The notes beneath the pieces were generated by a model. That model searched no databases. It had not been told where the DNA came from and was given only the letters and a program-made list of their open reading frames with translations. Below, piece by piece: positions 54,614 to 64,000 of a DNA stretch of 64,000 bases (within the stretch, counting starts at the first letter, position 1; each line of letters opens with the position of its first letter). The DNA lies in contig NZ_RAPR01000001.1 in assembly GCF_003610235.1 (NCBI RefSeq), forward strand, positions 4,278,001 through 4,342,000. Reading direction: 5' to 3'. Source of the stretch: Catellatospora citrea (GTDB lineage: Bacteria; Actinomycetota; Actinomycetes; Mycobacteriales; Micromonosporaceae). Position numbers and translations under genes: made by a program.

Positions 54614-55636
54614 ATGCCTATCGCATCCCCTGAGGTCTACGCCGAGATGCTCGACCGCGCCAAGGCCGGCGCGTTCGCCTACCCCGCGATCAACGTCTCC
54701 TCCTCGCAGACGCTGCATGCCGCGCTGCAGGGCTTCGCGGAGGCCGAGAGCGACGGGATCATCCAGGTCTCGACCGGCGGCGCCGAGTACCTGTCCGGTC
54801 CGACCATCAAGGACATGGTCACCGGTTCGGTGGCCTTCGCCGCGTTCGCGCACGAGGTCGCCAAGAAGTACTCGGTCAACGTCGCGCTGCACACCGACCA
54901 CTGCCCCGAGAACAAGCTGGACGGCTTCGTCCGCCCGCTGCTGGCCATCTCCAAGGAGCGCGTGGCCCGGGGTGAGAACCCGCTGTTCCAGTCGCACATG
55001 TGGGACGGTTCCGCGGTGCCGCTGCACGAGAACCTCCAGATCGCCGAGGACCTGCTGGCCCTCACCCACGCCGCGAAGATCGTCCTCGAGATCGAGGTCG
55101 GCGTCGTGGGCGGCGAGGAGGACGGCGTCGTCGGCGCGATCGACGAGAAGCTGTACTCGACCGTCGAGGACGCGATGGCCACGGCTGCCGCGCTGGGCCT
55201 GGGTGAGAAGGGCCGCTACATGACCGCCCTCACCTTCGGCAACGTGCACGGCGTGTACAAGCCGGGCAACGTCAAGCTCCGCCCGGAGATCCTCAAGGAG
55301 ATCCAGGAGCAGGTCGGCGCCAAGTACGGCAAGGAGAAGCCGTTCGACCTGGTGTTCCACGGCGGCTCGGGCTCGCTGCTGTCGGAGATCCGCGACGCGG
55401 TCGACTACGGCGTGGTCAAGATGAACGTCGACACCGACACCCAGTACGCGTTCACCCGCCCGGTCGCCGACCACATGCTGCGCAACTACGAGGGCGTGCT
55501 GAAGGTCGACGGCGAGGTCGGCAACAAGAAGCAGTACGACCCGCGCGCGTGGGGCAAGGCCGCCGAGGCCGGCATGGCCGCCCGGGTCGCCCAGGCCTGC
55601 CAGGACCTGCGCTCCACCGGCACCCGGATCAAGTAA
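54614..55636 (+). CDS. fbaA: class II fructose-bisphosphate aldolase
   Basis: This zinc enzyme splits fructose-1,6-bisphosphate in glycolysis. The 340-residue product has the zinc-ligand motif NVALHTDHCPENK, the loop LFQSHMWDGSAVPLHENL, IEVGVVGGEEDGV, LTFGNVHGVYKPGNVKLRP and VFHGGSGSL, with the phosphate-binding NVDTDTQYAFTRP. ATG 54614 fits. A CAATACT element about 105 bases upstream may be the -10 of its promoter. Confidence 0.96.
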   Translation: MPIASPEVYAEMLDRAKAGAFAYPAINVSSSQTLHAALQGFAEAESDGIIQVSTGGAEYLSGPTIKDMVTGSVAFAAFAHEVAKKYSVNVALHTDHCPENKLDGFVRPLLAISKERVARGENPLFQSHMWDGSAVPLHENLQIAEDLLALTHAAKIVLEIEVGVVGGEEDGVVGAIDEKLYSTVEDAMATAAALGLGEKGRYMTALTFGNVHGVYKPGNVKLRPEILKEIQEQVGAKYGKEKPFDLVFHGGSGSLLSEIRDAVDYGVVKMNVDTDTQYAFTRPVADHMLRNYEGVLKVDGEVGNKKQYDPRAWGKAAEAGMAARVAQACQDLRSTGTRIK

Positions 55637-55670
55637 TCCGCCACGCGCGGGCCGCTCCGGCCCGCGGATT
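55635..55670 (+). terminator. terminator after aldolase gene
   Basis: GCGGGCC (55647-55653) pairs with GGCCCGC (55659-55665) across GCTCC, with outer AATCCG/CGGATT pairing (55635-55640 with 55665-55670 region) extending the hairpin directly at the stop codon. Confidence 0.75.
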
Positions 55671-55685
55671 GGCACAAGATCGCTG

Positions 55686-55730
55686 AACGCGGTCGTGATC
55701 TGCGGCTCGACCGCAGGTCACGACCGCGTT
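55686..55730. repeat. 45-bp hairpin element
   Basis: Arms 55686-55705 and 55711-55730 are complementary except for one T-G position, around a 5-base loop. It lies between the aldolase terminator and the next gene, about 110 bases before it. It may be a second terminator or a dispersed palindrome. Confidence 0.7.
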
Positions 55731-55840
55731 TCGCGTTCCCGGCGTGTTTCGCCGCGCGCGTGTCGACCCGGGTCCCCGCTTAACCTGACGGGAATCGGTA
55801 CGATCGTCCGAATCCGCGTCTCAGGGCAGGAGGTCCGCAC

Positions 55841-56359
55841 GTGCTGGGCATCGACGGGTACGACCCGGTCTGGCACCACGATGCCGGCGCGCTGGCGGCG
55901 GCGCACCGCAACCGCTTCGCCCGCGTCATCGGACAGCCGCTGGTCGGCTCCTGGCTGGTGTGGGACCTGGACGCCGAGGCCTGGTTCACCGGCGGCCCCG
56001 TGGTGTTCGGCTTCCCCGACGCCAACATCGAGATCACCCACCGCAAGTTCGACGAGTGCGCGATCAGCTGGGACACCATCGATCTGCAGGCCCAGCTCGA
56101 CTGGCCCGGCCTGCGCCTGGACTGGTGGGCCGACACCCACCCGGCCATCCTGTCGGCCCGCGGCCGCCCGCTGACCAGGGTCAACCTCATCGAACGGATC
56201 AGCCCCACGGCCTGGCGCCCGCACGTGCTGCACGCGCTCGAATTCTTCTTCGGCGACCTGCGCGTCGCCCTGTTCAACGCGATGGACGAGAACGGCCTCA
56301 CCGGCGAACCCGAGGTCAACCTCCCGGTCGGCTTCTGGCGCCGCATCCCCGTCGCCTGA
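55841..56359 (+). CDS. conserved hypothetical protein
   Basis: I do not recognise the family. The 172-residue soluble protein begins with GTG (MLGIDGYDPVWHHDAGALAA) and has aromatic-rich beta segments (GSWLVWDLDAEAWFTGGPVV, LDWPGLRLDWWADTH) and VLHALEFFFGDLRVALFNAM. AGGAGG lies seven bases upstream. It ends in convergence with the LOG-family gene, separated by a large palindrome. Confidence 0.72.
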   Translation: MLGIDGYDPVWHHDAGALAAAHRNRFARVIGQPLVGSWLVWDLDAEAWFTGGPVVFGFPDANIEITHRKFDECAISWDTIDLQAQLDWPGLRLDWWADTHPAILSARGRPLTRVNLIERISPTAWRPHVLHALEFFFGDLRVALFNAMDENGLTGEPEVNLPVGFWRRIPVA

Positions 56360-56398
56360 CCCCCGCACCCCCCCGACGGCGGGTGCCCCATGATCGTC

Positions 56399-56459
56399 CG
56401 ATTTGCCTGGCAGATGTGCGTATCTTGAACAGCCATTCGCCCATGTGCCAGGCAAATCG
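56399..56459. repeat. 61-bp palindrome between convergent genes
   Basis: CGATTTGCCTGGCA (56399-56412) pairs perfectly with TGCCAGGCAAATCG (56446-56459) around a 33-base loop. GATCGTCCG flanks it directly on both sides (56392-56400 and 56463-56471) as a direct repeat. It sits exactly between the stops of two convergent genes. Confidence 0.78.
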
Positions 56460-56475
56460 AGCGATCGTCCGTCGG

Positions 56476-57579
56476 TCAGGTGCAGAGGATGGCGAGGGCT
56501 TCGTCGACGTCGTCGGTGACGTGGACCAGGTCGGCGAGGGCCGCGCCGCCGAGGAGGGAGCCCAGGAGGGCGGGCACCGGGAGTTCCTCGGTCCAGAAGC
56601 GACGGCCGAGGAAGACGAAGGGTCCGCTCTCACCGTCGGTGGCGTAGTAGGTCTTGGTGGCGGCCTGGAAGACCTCCTGCACGGTGCCCGCGCGGCCGGG
56701 GGCGAACACGATGCCGCCGCGGGCCGCCTTCAGGATCACGTCCTCGCGGATCGCGTTCGAGAAGTACTTCGCGATCTGGCCCGCGAACACGTTCGCCGGC
56801 TCGTGGCCGTAGAGCCAGGTCGGCACGGACAGGCCGCCGGCCCACGGGTCCGCCGCCGGGAACTCGGCCAGCACGTGCAGCGCGACCTTCGTGTACGGGT
56901 CGTGCGCGTGGAAGTCCGGTTCGGCGGCCAGCCTGCCGATCGCCTCGTCCAGCACCGCCGCCGGATGGGCGGCCAGGTAGGAGCCGAGGTTCGCGGCCTC
57001 CATGACGCCGGGGCCGCCGCCGGTCAGCACCAGCCGGCCGTGCCCGGCCAGCGCGTGGCCGATCGCCGCGGCCATCCGGTACGCGTCGCTGCCGCGGACC
57101 TCGGCGTGGCCGCCCATGATGCCGATGCGCCGCCGGGGCGAGATCGCCGCCAGGGCGTCGTGCAGCGCGTTGTCGATGCCGTGATCGTGCAGCCGCTGCG
57201 CCAGCGCCTCCCGGACCCCGGCGTTGGGGCCGCCCTCGGCCACGAAGTGCCGGTACACCCGGGTGTCGTACATGCCCGCGAAGCCGCTCTCGGCGAACCC
57301 CGCGGTCAGGTCCGCGGCCGTGTAGAGGCGCGCCGGATGCGTCGGGTACGGCACCCAGTCGGCCACCGGCACGACGTGCGCGCCCCGGCGCACCAGCGCC
57401 GCCTCCGCGGCCAGGCTCGGGAACGTGCAGCCGATGAAGACCGCGTCGTTCACCTTGATCCGGGACAGGTCGGCGGTGATGGGCAGGCCCTGCACCGTCA
57501 GCCCGGCCAGGCTCTTCTCCGCCAGCCGTTCGGCCAGCTCCTCCTGGGATTCGATCTCCAACGGGGTAGCAGCAGACAT
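56476..57579 (-). CDS. LOG-family Rossmann-fold protein
   Basis: The 367-residue protein has GIMGGHAEVRGSDAYRMAA, LTGGGPGVMEAANLGSYLA and APGRAGTVQEVFQ, which align with the GGGPGxMEA and PGGxGTxxE motifs of LOG-type phosphoribohydrolases, although the second reads PGRAGT. An N-terminal ~130-residue extension is unusual. The family can release cytokinin-like bases or act on nucleotide monophosphates. The enzyme function here is uncertain because of the altered motif. Confidence 0.8.
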   Translation of the reverse strand: MSAATPLEIESQEELAERLAEKSLAGLTVQGLPITADLSRIKVNDAVFIGCTFPSLAAEAALVRRGAHVVPVADWVPYPTHPARLYTAADLTAGFAESGFAGMYDTRVYRHFVAEGGPNAGVREALAQRLHDHGIDNALHDALAAISPRRRIGIMGGHAEVRGSDAYRMAAAIGHALAGHGRLVLTGGGPGVMEAANLGSYLAAHPAAVLDEAIGRLAAEPDFHAHDPYTKVALHVLAEFPAADPWAGGLSVPTWLYGHEPANVFAGQIAKYFSNAIREDVILKAARGGIVFAPGRAGTVQEVFQAATKTYYATDGESGPFVFLGRRFWTEELPVPALLGSLLGGAALADLVHVTDDVDEALAILCT

Positions 57580-57654
57580 CAGGCGAGTATGCCCGTGACG
57601 AAACCCTCAGCGCAGCGCGGGGACATCGGCACCCCGGCCGGGTTGAATGTCCGT

Positions 57655-58062
57655 ATGCAGAACCTGATGCCCGAACCTCCTGCCACGCTGCTGCCCGCCG
57701 ACGAGGCCGCCGCCGCCGCGCTGGCCGCCGCCGCGGACCCGACCTCCGTCGCCGCGGCGTATCCCACGTACAGCGCCGCCTGGGCCGCGCTGGCGCAACT
57801 CGCGCTGACCGCGGGGCAGCCCGTTCCGGCGTACGCGTTCGCCCGCACCGGATACCACCGCGGCCTGGACCAGCTGCGCCGTGCAGGCTGGAAGGGCCAC
57901 GGCCCCGTGCCCTGGTCGCACGAGCCCAACCAGGGCTTCCTGCGCTGCCTGCACGCCCTGTCCGTGGCCGCCGCCGAGATCGGCGAGGCCGACGAGGCGG
58001 CCCGCTGCGCCCAGTTCCTCCGCGACTGCGACCCGTCTGCCTTCGACGCCCTCAACGACTGA
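57655..58062 (+). CDS. DUF3151 domain-containing protein
   Basis: The 135-residue helical product shows YSAAWAALAQLALTAGQPVP, FARTGYHRGLDQLRRAGWKG, PVPWSHEPNQGFLRCLHALS and FLRDCDPSAFDALND, features of the actinobacterial DUF3151 family, often found near the class II aldolase gene. The function is unknown. ATG 57655 (MQNLMPEPP) is chosen; the longer frame overlaps the LOG gene on the other strand. It is divergent from that gene. Confidence 0.85.
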   Translation: MQNLMPEPPATLLPADEAAAAALAAAADPTSVAAAYPTYSAAWAALAQLALTAGQPVPAYAFARTGYHRGLDQLRRAGWKGHGPVPWSHEPNQGFLRCLHALSVAAAEIGEADEAARCAQFLRDCDPSAFDALND

Positions 58063-58067
58063 GGCAC

Positions 58068-58113
58068 GGGCGGGCGCGTGACGGCCGCGCTCTGCGCGGC
58101 CCGGCGCCCGCCC
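58068..58113. terminator. nested hairpin between convergent genes
   Basis: GGGCGGGCGC (58068-58077) pairs with 58104-58113, and inside it GCCGCGC (58084-58090) pairs with GCGCGGC (58094-58100). It lies between the DUF3151 and EspI-like stop codons. Confidence 0.75.
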
Positions 58114-58132
58114 GACCCCGGCGGATTCCCGG

Positions 58133-59899
58133 TTACAGGCCCTCGGCGACGGCTGCGGCGATGCGCAGCCAGGCGTCCTGGGACTCTTCGGTGAGCCGCC
58201 CGTAGTCGATCGGCTCGCCGGAGTCGAGCATGCGCTCGTACGGCGCGATGAGCACGGCCCGGGTGCGCGCGGCGAAGTGCCGCTCGATCGCGGGGATGTC
58301 CAGCTCGCGGCGGCTCGGCGGCAGCGAGACGATGGTGACGGCCTGCCGGACCAGGCGGCTGCGGCCGGTCTGCTCCAGGTGGTCGAGCATCCGGGCGGCG
58401 GTCTCCGCCGAGTCGTTGCGGGCGGACATGGTGACCACGAGCTGGTCGGTCGCGTCGATGGCGGCCTGCCAGTTCTCGGCCCGCACGTTGTTGCCGGTGT
58501 CCACCATGATCAGCTTGTAGAAGCGGCTGACCACCTCGCGGATCTCCGCGAAGGCGTGCGCGGTCAGCATCTCGCCCGCGGTGGCGGACTCGTCCGAGGC
58601 GAGCACCTCGAACATGCCGTCGCCCTGCGAGCGCACGTACTGCGACAGGTCGCCGACCCGGCTCTGCGACCCCTGGAACTGGTGCAGGTCGCGCATCAGG
58701 TCGCGCACCGTACGCGAGTGGAAGTCCTGCTGGGACCGCATGCCCAGGGTGCCCTGGGTCTCGTTGTTGTCCCAGGCCAGCACGTACCCGCCGCGCTTGC
58801 GGCCGAACGTCATCGCCAGCAGCAGCACGGCCACGGTCTTGCCCGCGCCGCCCTTCGGGTTGACCACGGTGATCTGCCGCAGGCCGCCGAAGTTGCGCCG
58901 GACCAGGTCGGTGGCGCGCCGGATCTCCTGCTCGCGCTGCCCCGGGCTCAGGTTGAGCAGGCCGAACGTGGACTTGCGCAGCGCCGCCTGGATGCCCATG
59001 TGGGCGACCGGATCGGCGGGGCGGGTGGCCCGCCGGCGGGCGAACTCCTCGGCCGTGGGCAGGTAGACCTCGCCGCCGCCGGGGCCGGGCTGCTGCGGCC
59101 CGCCGAACTGCGGCGGCGCGGGGGCGGCGGGCGTCGTGGGCAGCGGCGGGATGTGCGGCGCCTGCGACACGGGCCATACGCCCGGCGCGGTCTGCGGCGG
59201 GGGCACGGCCGTGACGGCCGCACGGGCCGGAGGCACCGGGGCGGTCGCGGGACTGGCGGCCGCGTCCCCGGTCGGGTCCTGGCCCTGCTCCGGCGCGGGG
59301 AAAGGGACGGCCGCGCGGGCCTCGGCAGCCGGGAACGGAACGGCGGCCCGCCCGTCGGTGGGCGGGAAGGGCGTCGTGGGCCGCGGCTCGGCGGGCGGGG
59401 CCGGCACGGCCGCGCGTGCCTCGACCGGCGCGGCGGCGCGCGCTTCGGCGGCGGGGGTCGGTATGCCCGCGCGGGCGTCGGCCGGCGGCGCGGGCACGGC
59501 CTGCGGGGCCGGCTGCGTCGGCGGGGCCGGGACGGGCGGCGGGATCGGTGGGCCCACCTGCTGCGGGGGCAGCGGGATCGGCGCGCTGTGCGGCTGCACC
59601 GGCACCGCGGTCGGCGGCAGCGGCACCGCGGTGCGCTCGCGCTGCGGCAGCGGCGGCAGTGGCACCTGCATGGTCCGGGTCAGGTCGGCACCGCCGGCCA
59701 CCGGCTGCGGGCCCGCGAGTGGGATGCCCGCCTGCGGGGCCGGAACCGCCATCGGCACACCGGCCATGGGCGCGCCGGAGGTGGGCTGGTCCGGGCGCGG
59801 CACGGCGGCGGACGCCCGGGCGCCCTGGCCGCGCACGATCGGCTTGCTGTCCTCGGCGGGGCCGCTGATCTCGTCCGGCGGCCACTCCCATTCCGTCAT
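58133..59899 (-). CDS. EspI-like ParA/MinD-family ATPase with Pro/Ala-rich N-terminus
   Basis: The 588-residue protein has a ~290-residue Pro/Ala-rich region with repeats (EARAAVPFP types) and then a MinD/ParA-like ATPase: Walker A VVNPKGGAGKTVA, IMVDTGNNVRAENWQAAI and TIVSLPPSRRELD. This architecture resembles the ESX-1-associated EspI protein of mycobacteria, but no other type VII secretion gene is near, so it is an orphan. The start MTEWEWPPDEISG (ATG 59899) is tryptophan-rich and may be a docking motif. It may partition a cellular cargo instead. Confidence 0.8.
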   Translation of the reverse strand: MTEWEWPPDEISGPAEDSKPIVRGQGARASAAVPRPDQPTSGAPMAGVPMAVPAPQAGIPLAGPQPVAGGADLTRTMQVPLPPLPQRERTAVPLPPTAVPVQPHSAPIPLPPQQVGPPIPPPVPAPPTQPAPQAVPAPPADARAGIPTPAAEARAAAPVEARAAVPAPPAEPRPTTPFPPTDGRAAVPFPAAEARAAVPFPAPEQGQDPTGDAAASPATAPVPPARAAVTAVPPPQTAPGVWPVSQAPHIPPLPTTPAAPAPPQFGGPQQPGPGGGEVYLPTAEEFARRRATRPADPVAHMGIQAALRKSTFGLLNLSPGQREQEIRRATDLVRRNFGGLRQITVVNPKGGAGKTVAVLLLAMTFGRKRGGYVLAWDNNETQGTLGMRSQQDFHSRTVRDLMRDLHQFQGSQSRVGDLSQYVRSQGDGMFEVLASDESATAGEMLTAHAFAEIREVVSRFYKLIMVDTGNNVRAENWQAAIDATDQLVVTMSARNDSAETAARMLDHLEQTGRSRLVRQAVTIVSLPPSRRELDIPAIERHFAARTRAVLIAPYERMLDSGEPIDYGRLTEESQDAWLRIAAAVAEGL

Positions 59900-59968
59900 C
59901 GCGCATCACTCCCCAGTGCCGTCTGCCCCTGCAGCCTAGTCAGTGCGCACACCCCGCAGGAGGTCCCG

Positions 59969-62340
<2,372 letters not shown>

Positions 62341-62351
62341 CGCTCTTCTGC

Positions 62352-62412
62352 GTTGATCATGAACTTATGGCACGGCTCGGCGGCGTGTCGCTGCCTTAAG
62401 TTCATGATCAAC
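62352..62412. repeat. 61-bp palindromic repeat, left copy
   Basis: The element starts GTTGATCATGAACTTATGGC and ends with the reverse complement of its first 16 bases; with one flanking base pair on each side, the stem is 18 bases (62350-62367 with 62397-62414). A second copy in inverted orientation lies at 63408-63468 (48 of 61 positions identical by eye, the first 24 perfectly). It sits just after the purA stop and could also end that transcript. Confidence 0.85.
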
Positions 62413-62428
62413 GCATGGAGGCCACCGG

Positions 62429-62449
62429 CTGTCCACAGGGTTATCCACA
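62429..62449 (+). promoter_or_regulatory. pair of DnaA-box-like sites
   Basis: CTGTCCACA (62429-62437) and TTATCCACA (62441-62449) lie three bases apart in the gap before the AbiEi-like gene. The second is a perfect canonical DnaA box, and the first is one base from the actinobacterial TTGTCCACA. A further TTATCCACC lies inside the gene at 62562. DnaA could control the gene or be titrated here. Confidence 0.55.
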
Positions 62450-62489
62450 GGGGTTGTGAGCTGGGGTTGGGCGGCTCAGGCTGGCCGAT

Positions 62490-63455
62490 GTGCTTGCTGT
62501 GCAACGACTTGCCGAGCGGCAGGATGGTCTGATCACCGCGGCCCAGTGCCGCGACCTGGAGTTATCCACCGCTGCTGTCAAGAGGTTCCTCCGGCAGGGG
62601 GTATGGCGGACGCTGAGCCGTGGCGTCTACCTGGTCGACGCCGACCTGCGGGGTCAGCCTGACTCGCCGAAGGCGCTGGTTCGGGCCGCGGTGCTGACCG
62701 GTGGCCCGCATGCGGTCGCGGTGCTGGAGAGCGCGGCCGCCGTGCACGGACTGCACGGGTTGCGGTCGCAGGATCGGCTGCACGTCAGTCTGCCGGGTGC
62801 GCTGGCGGTGCCGCGGCGGCTGTCCGAGGCGACCGTGGTGCCGCACCAGCTGACCCTCGCCGACGCGGACGTGACCGTGGTCGACGGGATCGCGGTGACC
62901 ACGGTGCGGCGTACCGTCGCGGATCTGCTTCTGAAACTCGACCGCCTGGCCGCGGTGTCGGTGCTCGACTCGGCCCTCCACCAAGGGCTGCTGACCGAGG
63001 AGGACCTTGCCGAGCTGCCACGGCTCCTGTTCGGCCGGCGGGGGGCCACGGTGGCGCGGACCTGGATCGAACAGGCGGACGGCCGCGCCGAGTCGCCGCT
63101 GGAGACCCGCGCCCGCCTGCGCTGCGCCGACGCGGGCGTGCCGCCCGACGAACTGCAGGCGGTGATCGCCGACGGGTCCGGCCGCGTGCTGGCCCGCGTC
63201 GACATGCTCTGGCGTGCCGCGCGGCTGATCGGCGAGGCTGACGGCGGCGAGTTCCACGACCGCCCCGACGCCGTGTTCCGCGACCGCCAACGCCAGAACG
63301 ACCTCGTCAACGCCGGCTACCGCATCGTCCGCTTCACCTGGGCCGACACCCTGGATCCCCAGCTGATCCCGCATACCGTGCGGCGTGCGCTGGCGCGGGT
63401 TCCACAAGGTGATCATGAGGTTGTGGACATGAACCGCCGTCGACCCGTGCCATAA
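62490..63455 (+). CDS. AbiEi-type antitoxin/DUF559-like protein
   Basis: The 321-residue protein has an N-terminal winged-helix region typical of type IV AbiEi antitoxin-like regulators (LAERQDGLITAAQCRDLELS, FLRQGVWRTLSRGVYLVD), a middle domain, and a C-terminal restriction-endonuclease-like DUF559 region (RVDMLWRAARLIGEADGGEF, RDRQRQNDLVNAGYRIVRFT). This fusion is common and usually solitary in actinobacteria. No AbiEii toxin follows. GTG 62490 is taken as start with a weak ribosome-binding site. The last 15 codons lie inside a repeat copy shared in inverted form with the region before the gene. Confidence 0.82.
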   Translation: MLAVQRLAERQDGLITAAQCRDLELSTAAVKRFLRQGVWRTLSRGVYLVDADLRGQPDSPKALVRAAVLTGGPHAVAVLESAAAVHGLHGLRSQDRLHVSLPGALAVPRRLSEATVVPHQLTLADADVTVVDGIAVTTVRRTVADLLLKLDRLAAVSVLDSALHQGLLTEEDLAELPRLLFGRRGATVARTWIEQADGRAESPLETRARLRCADAGVPPDELQAVIADGSGRVLARVDMLWRAARLIGEADGGEFHDRPDAVFRDRQRQNDLVNAGYRIVRFTWADTLDPQLIPHTVRRALARVPQGDHEVVDMNRRRPVP

Positions 63456-63468
63456 GTTCATGATCAAC
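63408..63468. repeat. 61-bp palindromic repeat, right (inverted) copy
   Basis: Read on the minus strand, it begins with the same 24 bases as the copy at 62352 and has the same length, but its second arm has diverged. It covers the last 45 or so bases of the AbiEi-like gene, the stop codon and the spacer to purD. Confidence 0.82.
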
Positions 63469-63488
63469 CCGGAAGGTAGGCTGGGGGC

Positions 63489-64000
63489 GTGCGGGTACTG
63501 GTGGTTGGTGGTGGGGGGCGGGAGCACGCCCTGGTGTTGGGGTTGGTGCGGGATCCGGGGGTTACGGCCGTTGTCGCGGCGCCGGGGAGTCCGGGGATCG
63601 CGGAGGTGGCGACCGAGCTGCGGGAGGTGGACATCCTGTCGCCGGAGGCGGTGGCGGGGCTCGCGGTGGAGGTCGAGGCCGACCTCGTGGTCGTGGGGCC
63701 GGAGGCGCCGCTCGTGGCCGGGGTTGCCGACGCGGTGCGGGCCAAGGGCATCCCGTGTTTCGGGCCGTCCGGCAGTGCGGCCCGGCTCGAAGGCTCCAAG
63801 GACTTCGCCAAGCAGGTCATGACCGCCGCGAAGGTGCCGACCGCGCGTGCCTTCACGTGCAGTACGCCCGAGGAGGCGGCGCGGGCGCTGGACGCGTTCG
63901 GCGCGCCGTACGTGGTGAAGAACGACGGGCTGGCCGCGGGCAAGGGTGTCGTCGTCACCGACGATCGCGCTGCCGCGCTGGCCCATGCCGCCGAGTGCGG
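63489..64000 (+). CDS. purD: phosphoribosylamine-glycine ligase PurD (5' part)
   Basis: PurD makes glycinamide ribonucleotide in purine synthesis. The 170 visible residues begin with GTG (VRVLVVGGGGREHALVLGLV) and contain the ATP-grasp start AAPGSPGIAEVA, VVVGPEAPLVAGVADAV, GIPCFGPSGSAARLEGSKDF, and VPTARAFTC with PYVVKNDGLAAGKGVVV. The gene runs off the right edge. With purA 1.1 kb away, it forms a purine-related neighbourhood. Confidence 0.94.
   Translation, partial: MRVLVVGGGGREHALVLGLVRDPGVTAVVAAPGSPGIAEVATELREVDILSPEAVAGLAVEVEADLVVVGPEAPLVAGVADAVRAKGIPCFGPSGSAARLEGSKDFAKQVMTAAKVPTARAFTCSTPEEAARALDAFGAPYVVKNDGLAAGKGVVVTDDRAAALAHAAEC

Noticed and set aside
62352..63468. Terminal inverted repeats of a transposon
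   Set aside because: No transposase is encoded between the copies, and each copy is itself palindromic, which is unlike ordinary transposon ends. It is kept as a repeat finding only.

Overview
The window is chromosomal DNA of a high-G+C actinomycete, most likely a member of the Micromonosporaceae. The evidence is the strong G/C third-position bias with frequent GTG starts, a bacterial proteasome activator gene, a dnaK-grpE-dnaJ-hspR operon with HspR (HAIR) boxes, SigE-family sigma factors, and many DUF families typical of this group (DUF4192, DUF5926, DUF6457, DUF3151). The genus assignment is inference. I see no tRNA, rRNA, CRISPR array, transposase or phage module. This is mostly core and semi-core chromosome, densely packed, with strong hairpin terminators between convergent genes.

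Layout. 0-6.4 kb: a molybdenum-cofactor neighbourhood (moaA-moaD overlapping, then a membrane metallophosphoesterase and the 5' end of an EndoQ-like PHP protein; mobA with DUF6457 lies opposite), plus a fructosamine kinase and a DUF4192 protein. 6.4-12 kb: a YbjN/TY-Chap-type chaperone-like protein and the proteasome activator Bpa. Both end in the tetrapeptide GQYL. Between them are a beta-propeller lipoprotein, an Lrp/AsnC regulator and an amino-acid-type binding lipoprotein. 12-23 kb: HAD phosphatase-serS, AIM24, metallopeptidase-pheA, lipoprotein, PAS-like and NERD-like proteins, a histidine kinase overlapping an RsbW-like ATPase and followed by DUF5926, then a GDPD and a rhodanese. 23-28.5 kb: four tandem LytR-CpsA-Psr (LCP) ligases for wall glycopolymers. 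28.5-32.7 kb: a flavin reductase and a branched-chain (or pyruvate) dehydrogenase operon (E1a-E1b-E2). 33-34.5 kb: a collagen-like membrane protein followed by two large palindromes.

34.5-46 kb: two adjacent dynamin-like/YfjP-like GTPases, the DnaK operon and, about 2.4 kb after hspR, clpB. HAIR boxes stand in front of dnaK and clpB, so this is a compact HspR regulon. 46-54.5 kb: paired four-helix membrane proteins, an SDR, pyrE, an ArsR regulator, a VWA/solute-binding protein, DedA, and a SigE-family sigma factor translationally coupled to a fifth LCP protein whose N-terminus looks like an anti-sigma domain. 54.6-64 kb: class II aldolase, DUF3151, LOG-family protein, an EspI-like ParA ATPase, a divergent diacylglycerol-kinase-like protein, purA, an AbiEi/DUF559-type protein bracketed by inverted copies of a 61-bp palindromic repeat, and the start of purD.

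The most novel candidates are the shared proteasome-docking-type C-terminus (GQYL) on the TY-Chap protein, the 61-bp repeat pair around the AbiEi-like gene, and the sigma/anti-sigma-LCP unit. Start codons were chosen from ribosome-binding sites and family fit. Function calls rest on motifs read by eye, not on database searches.
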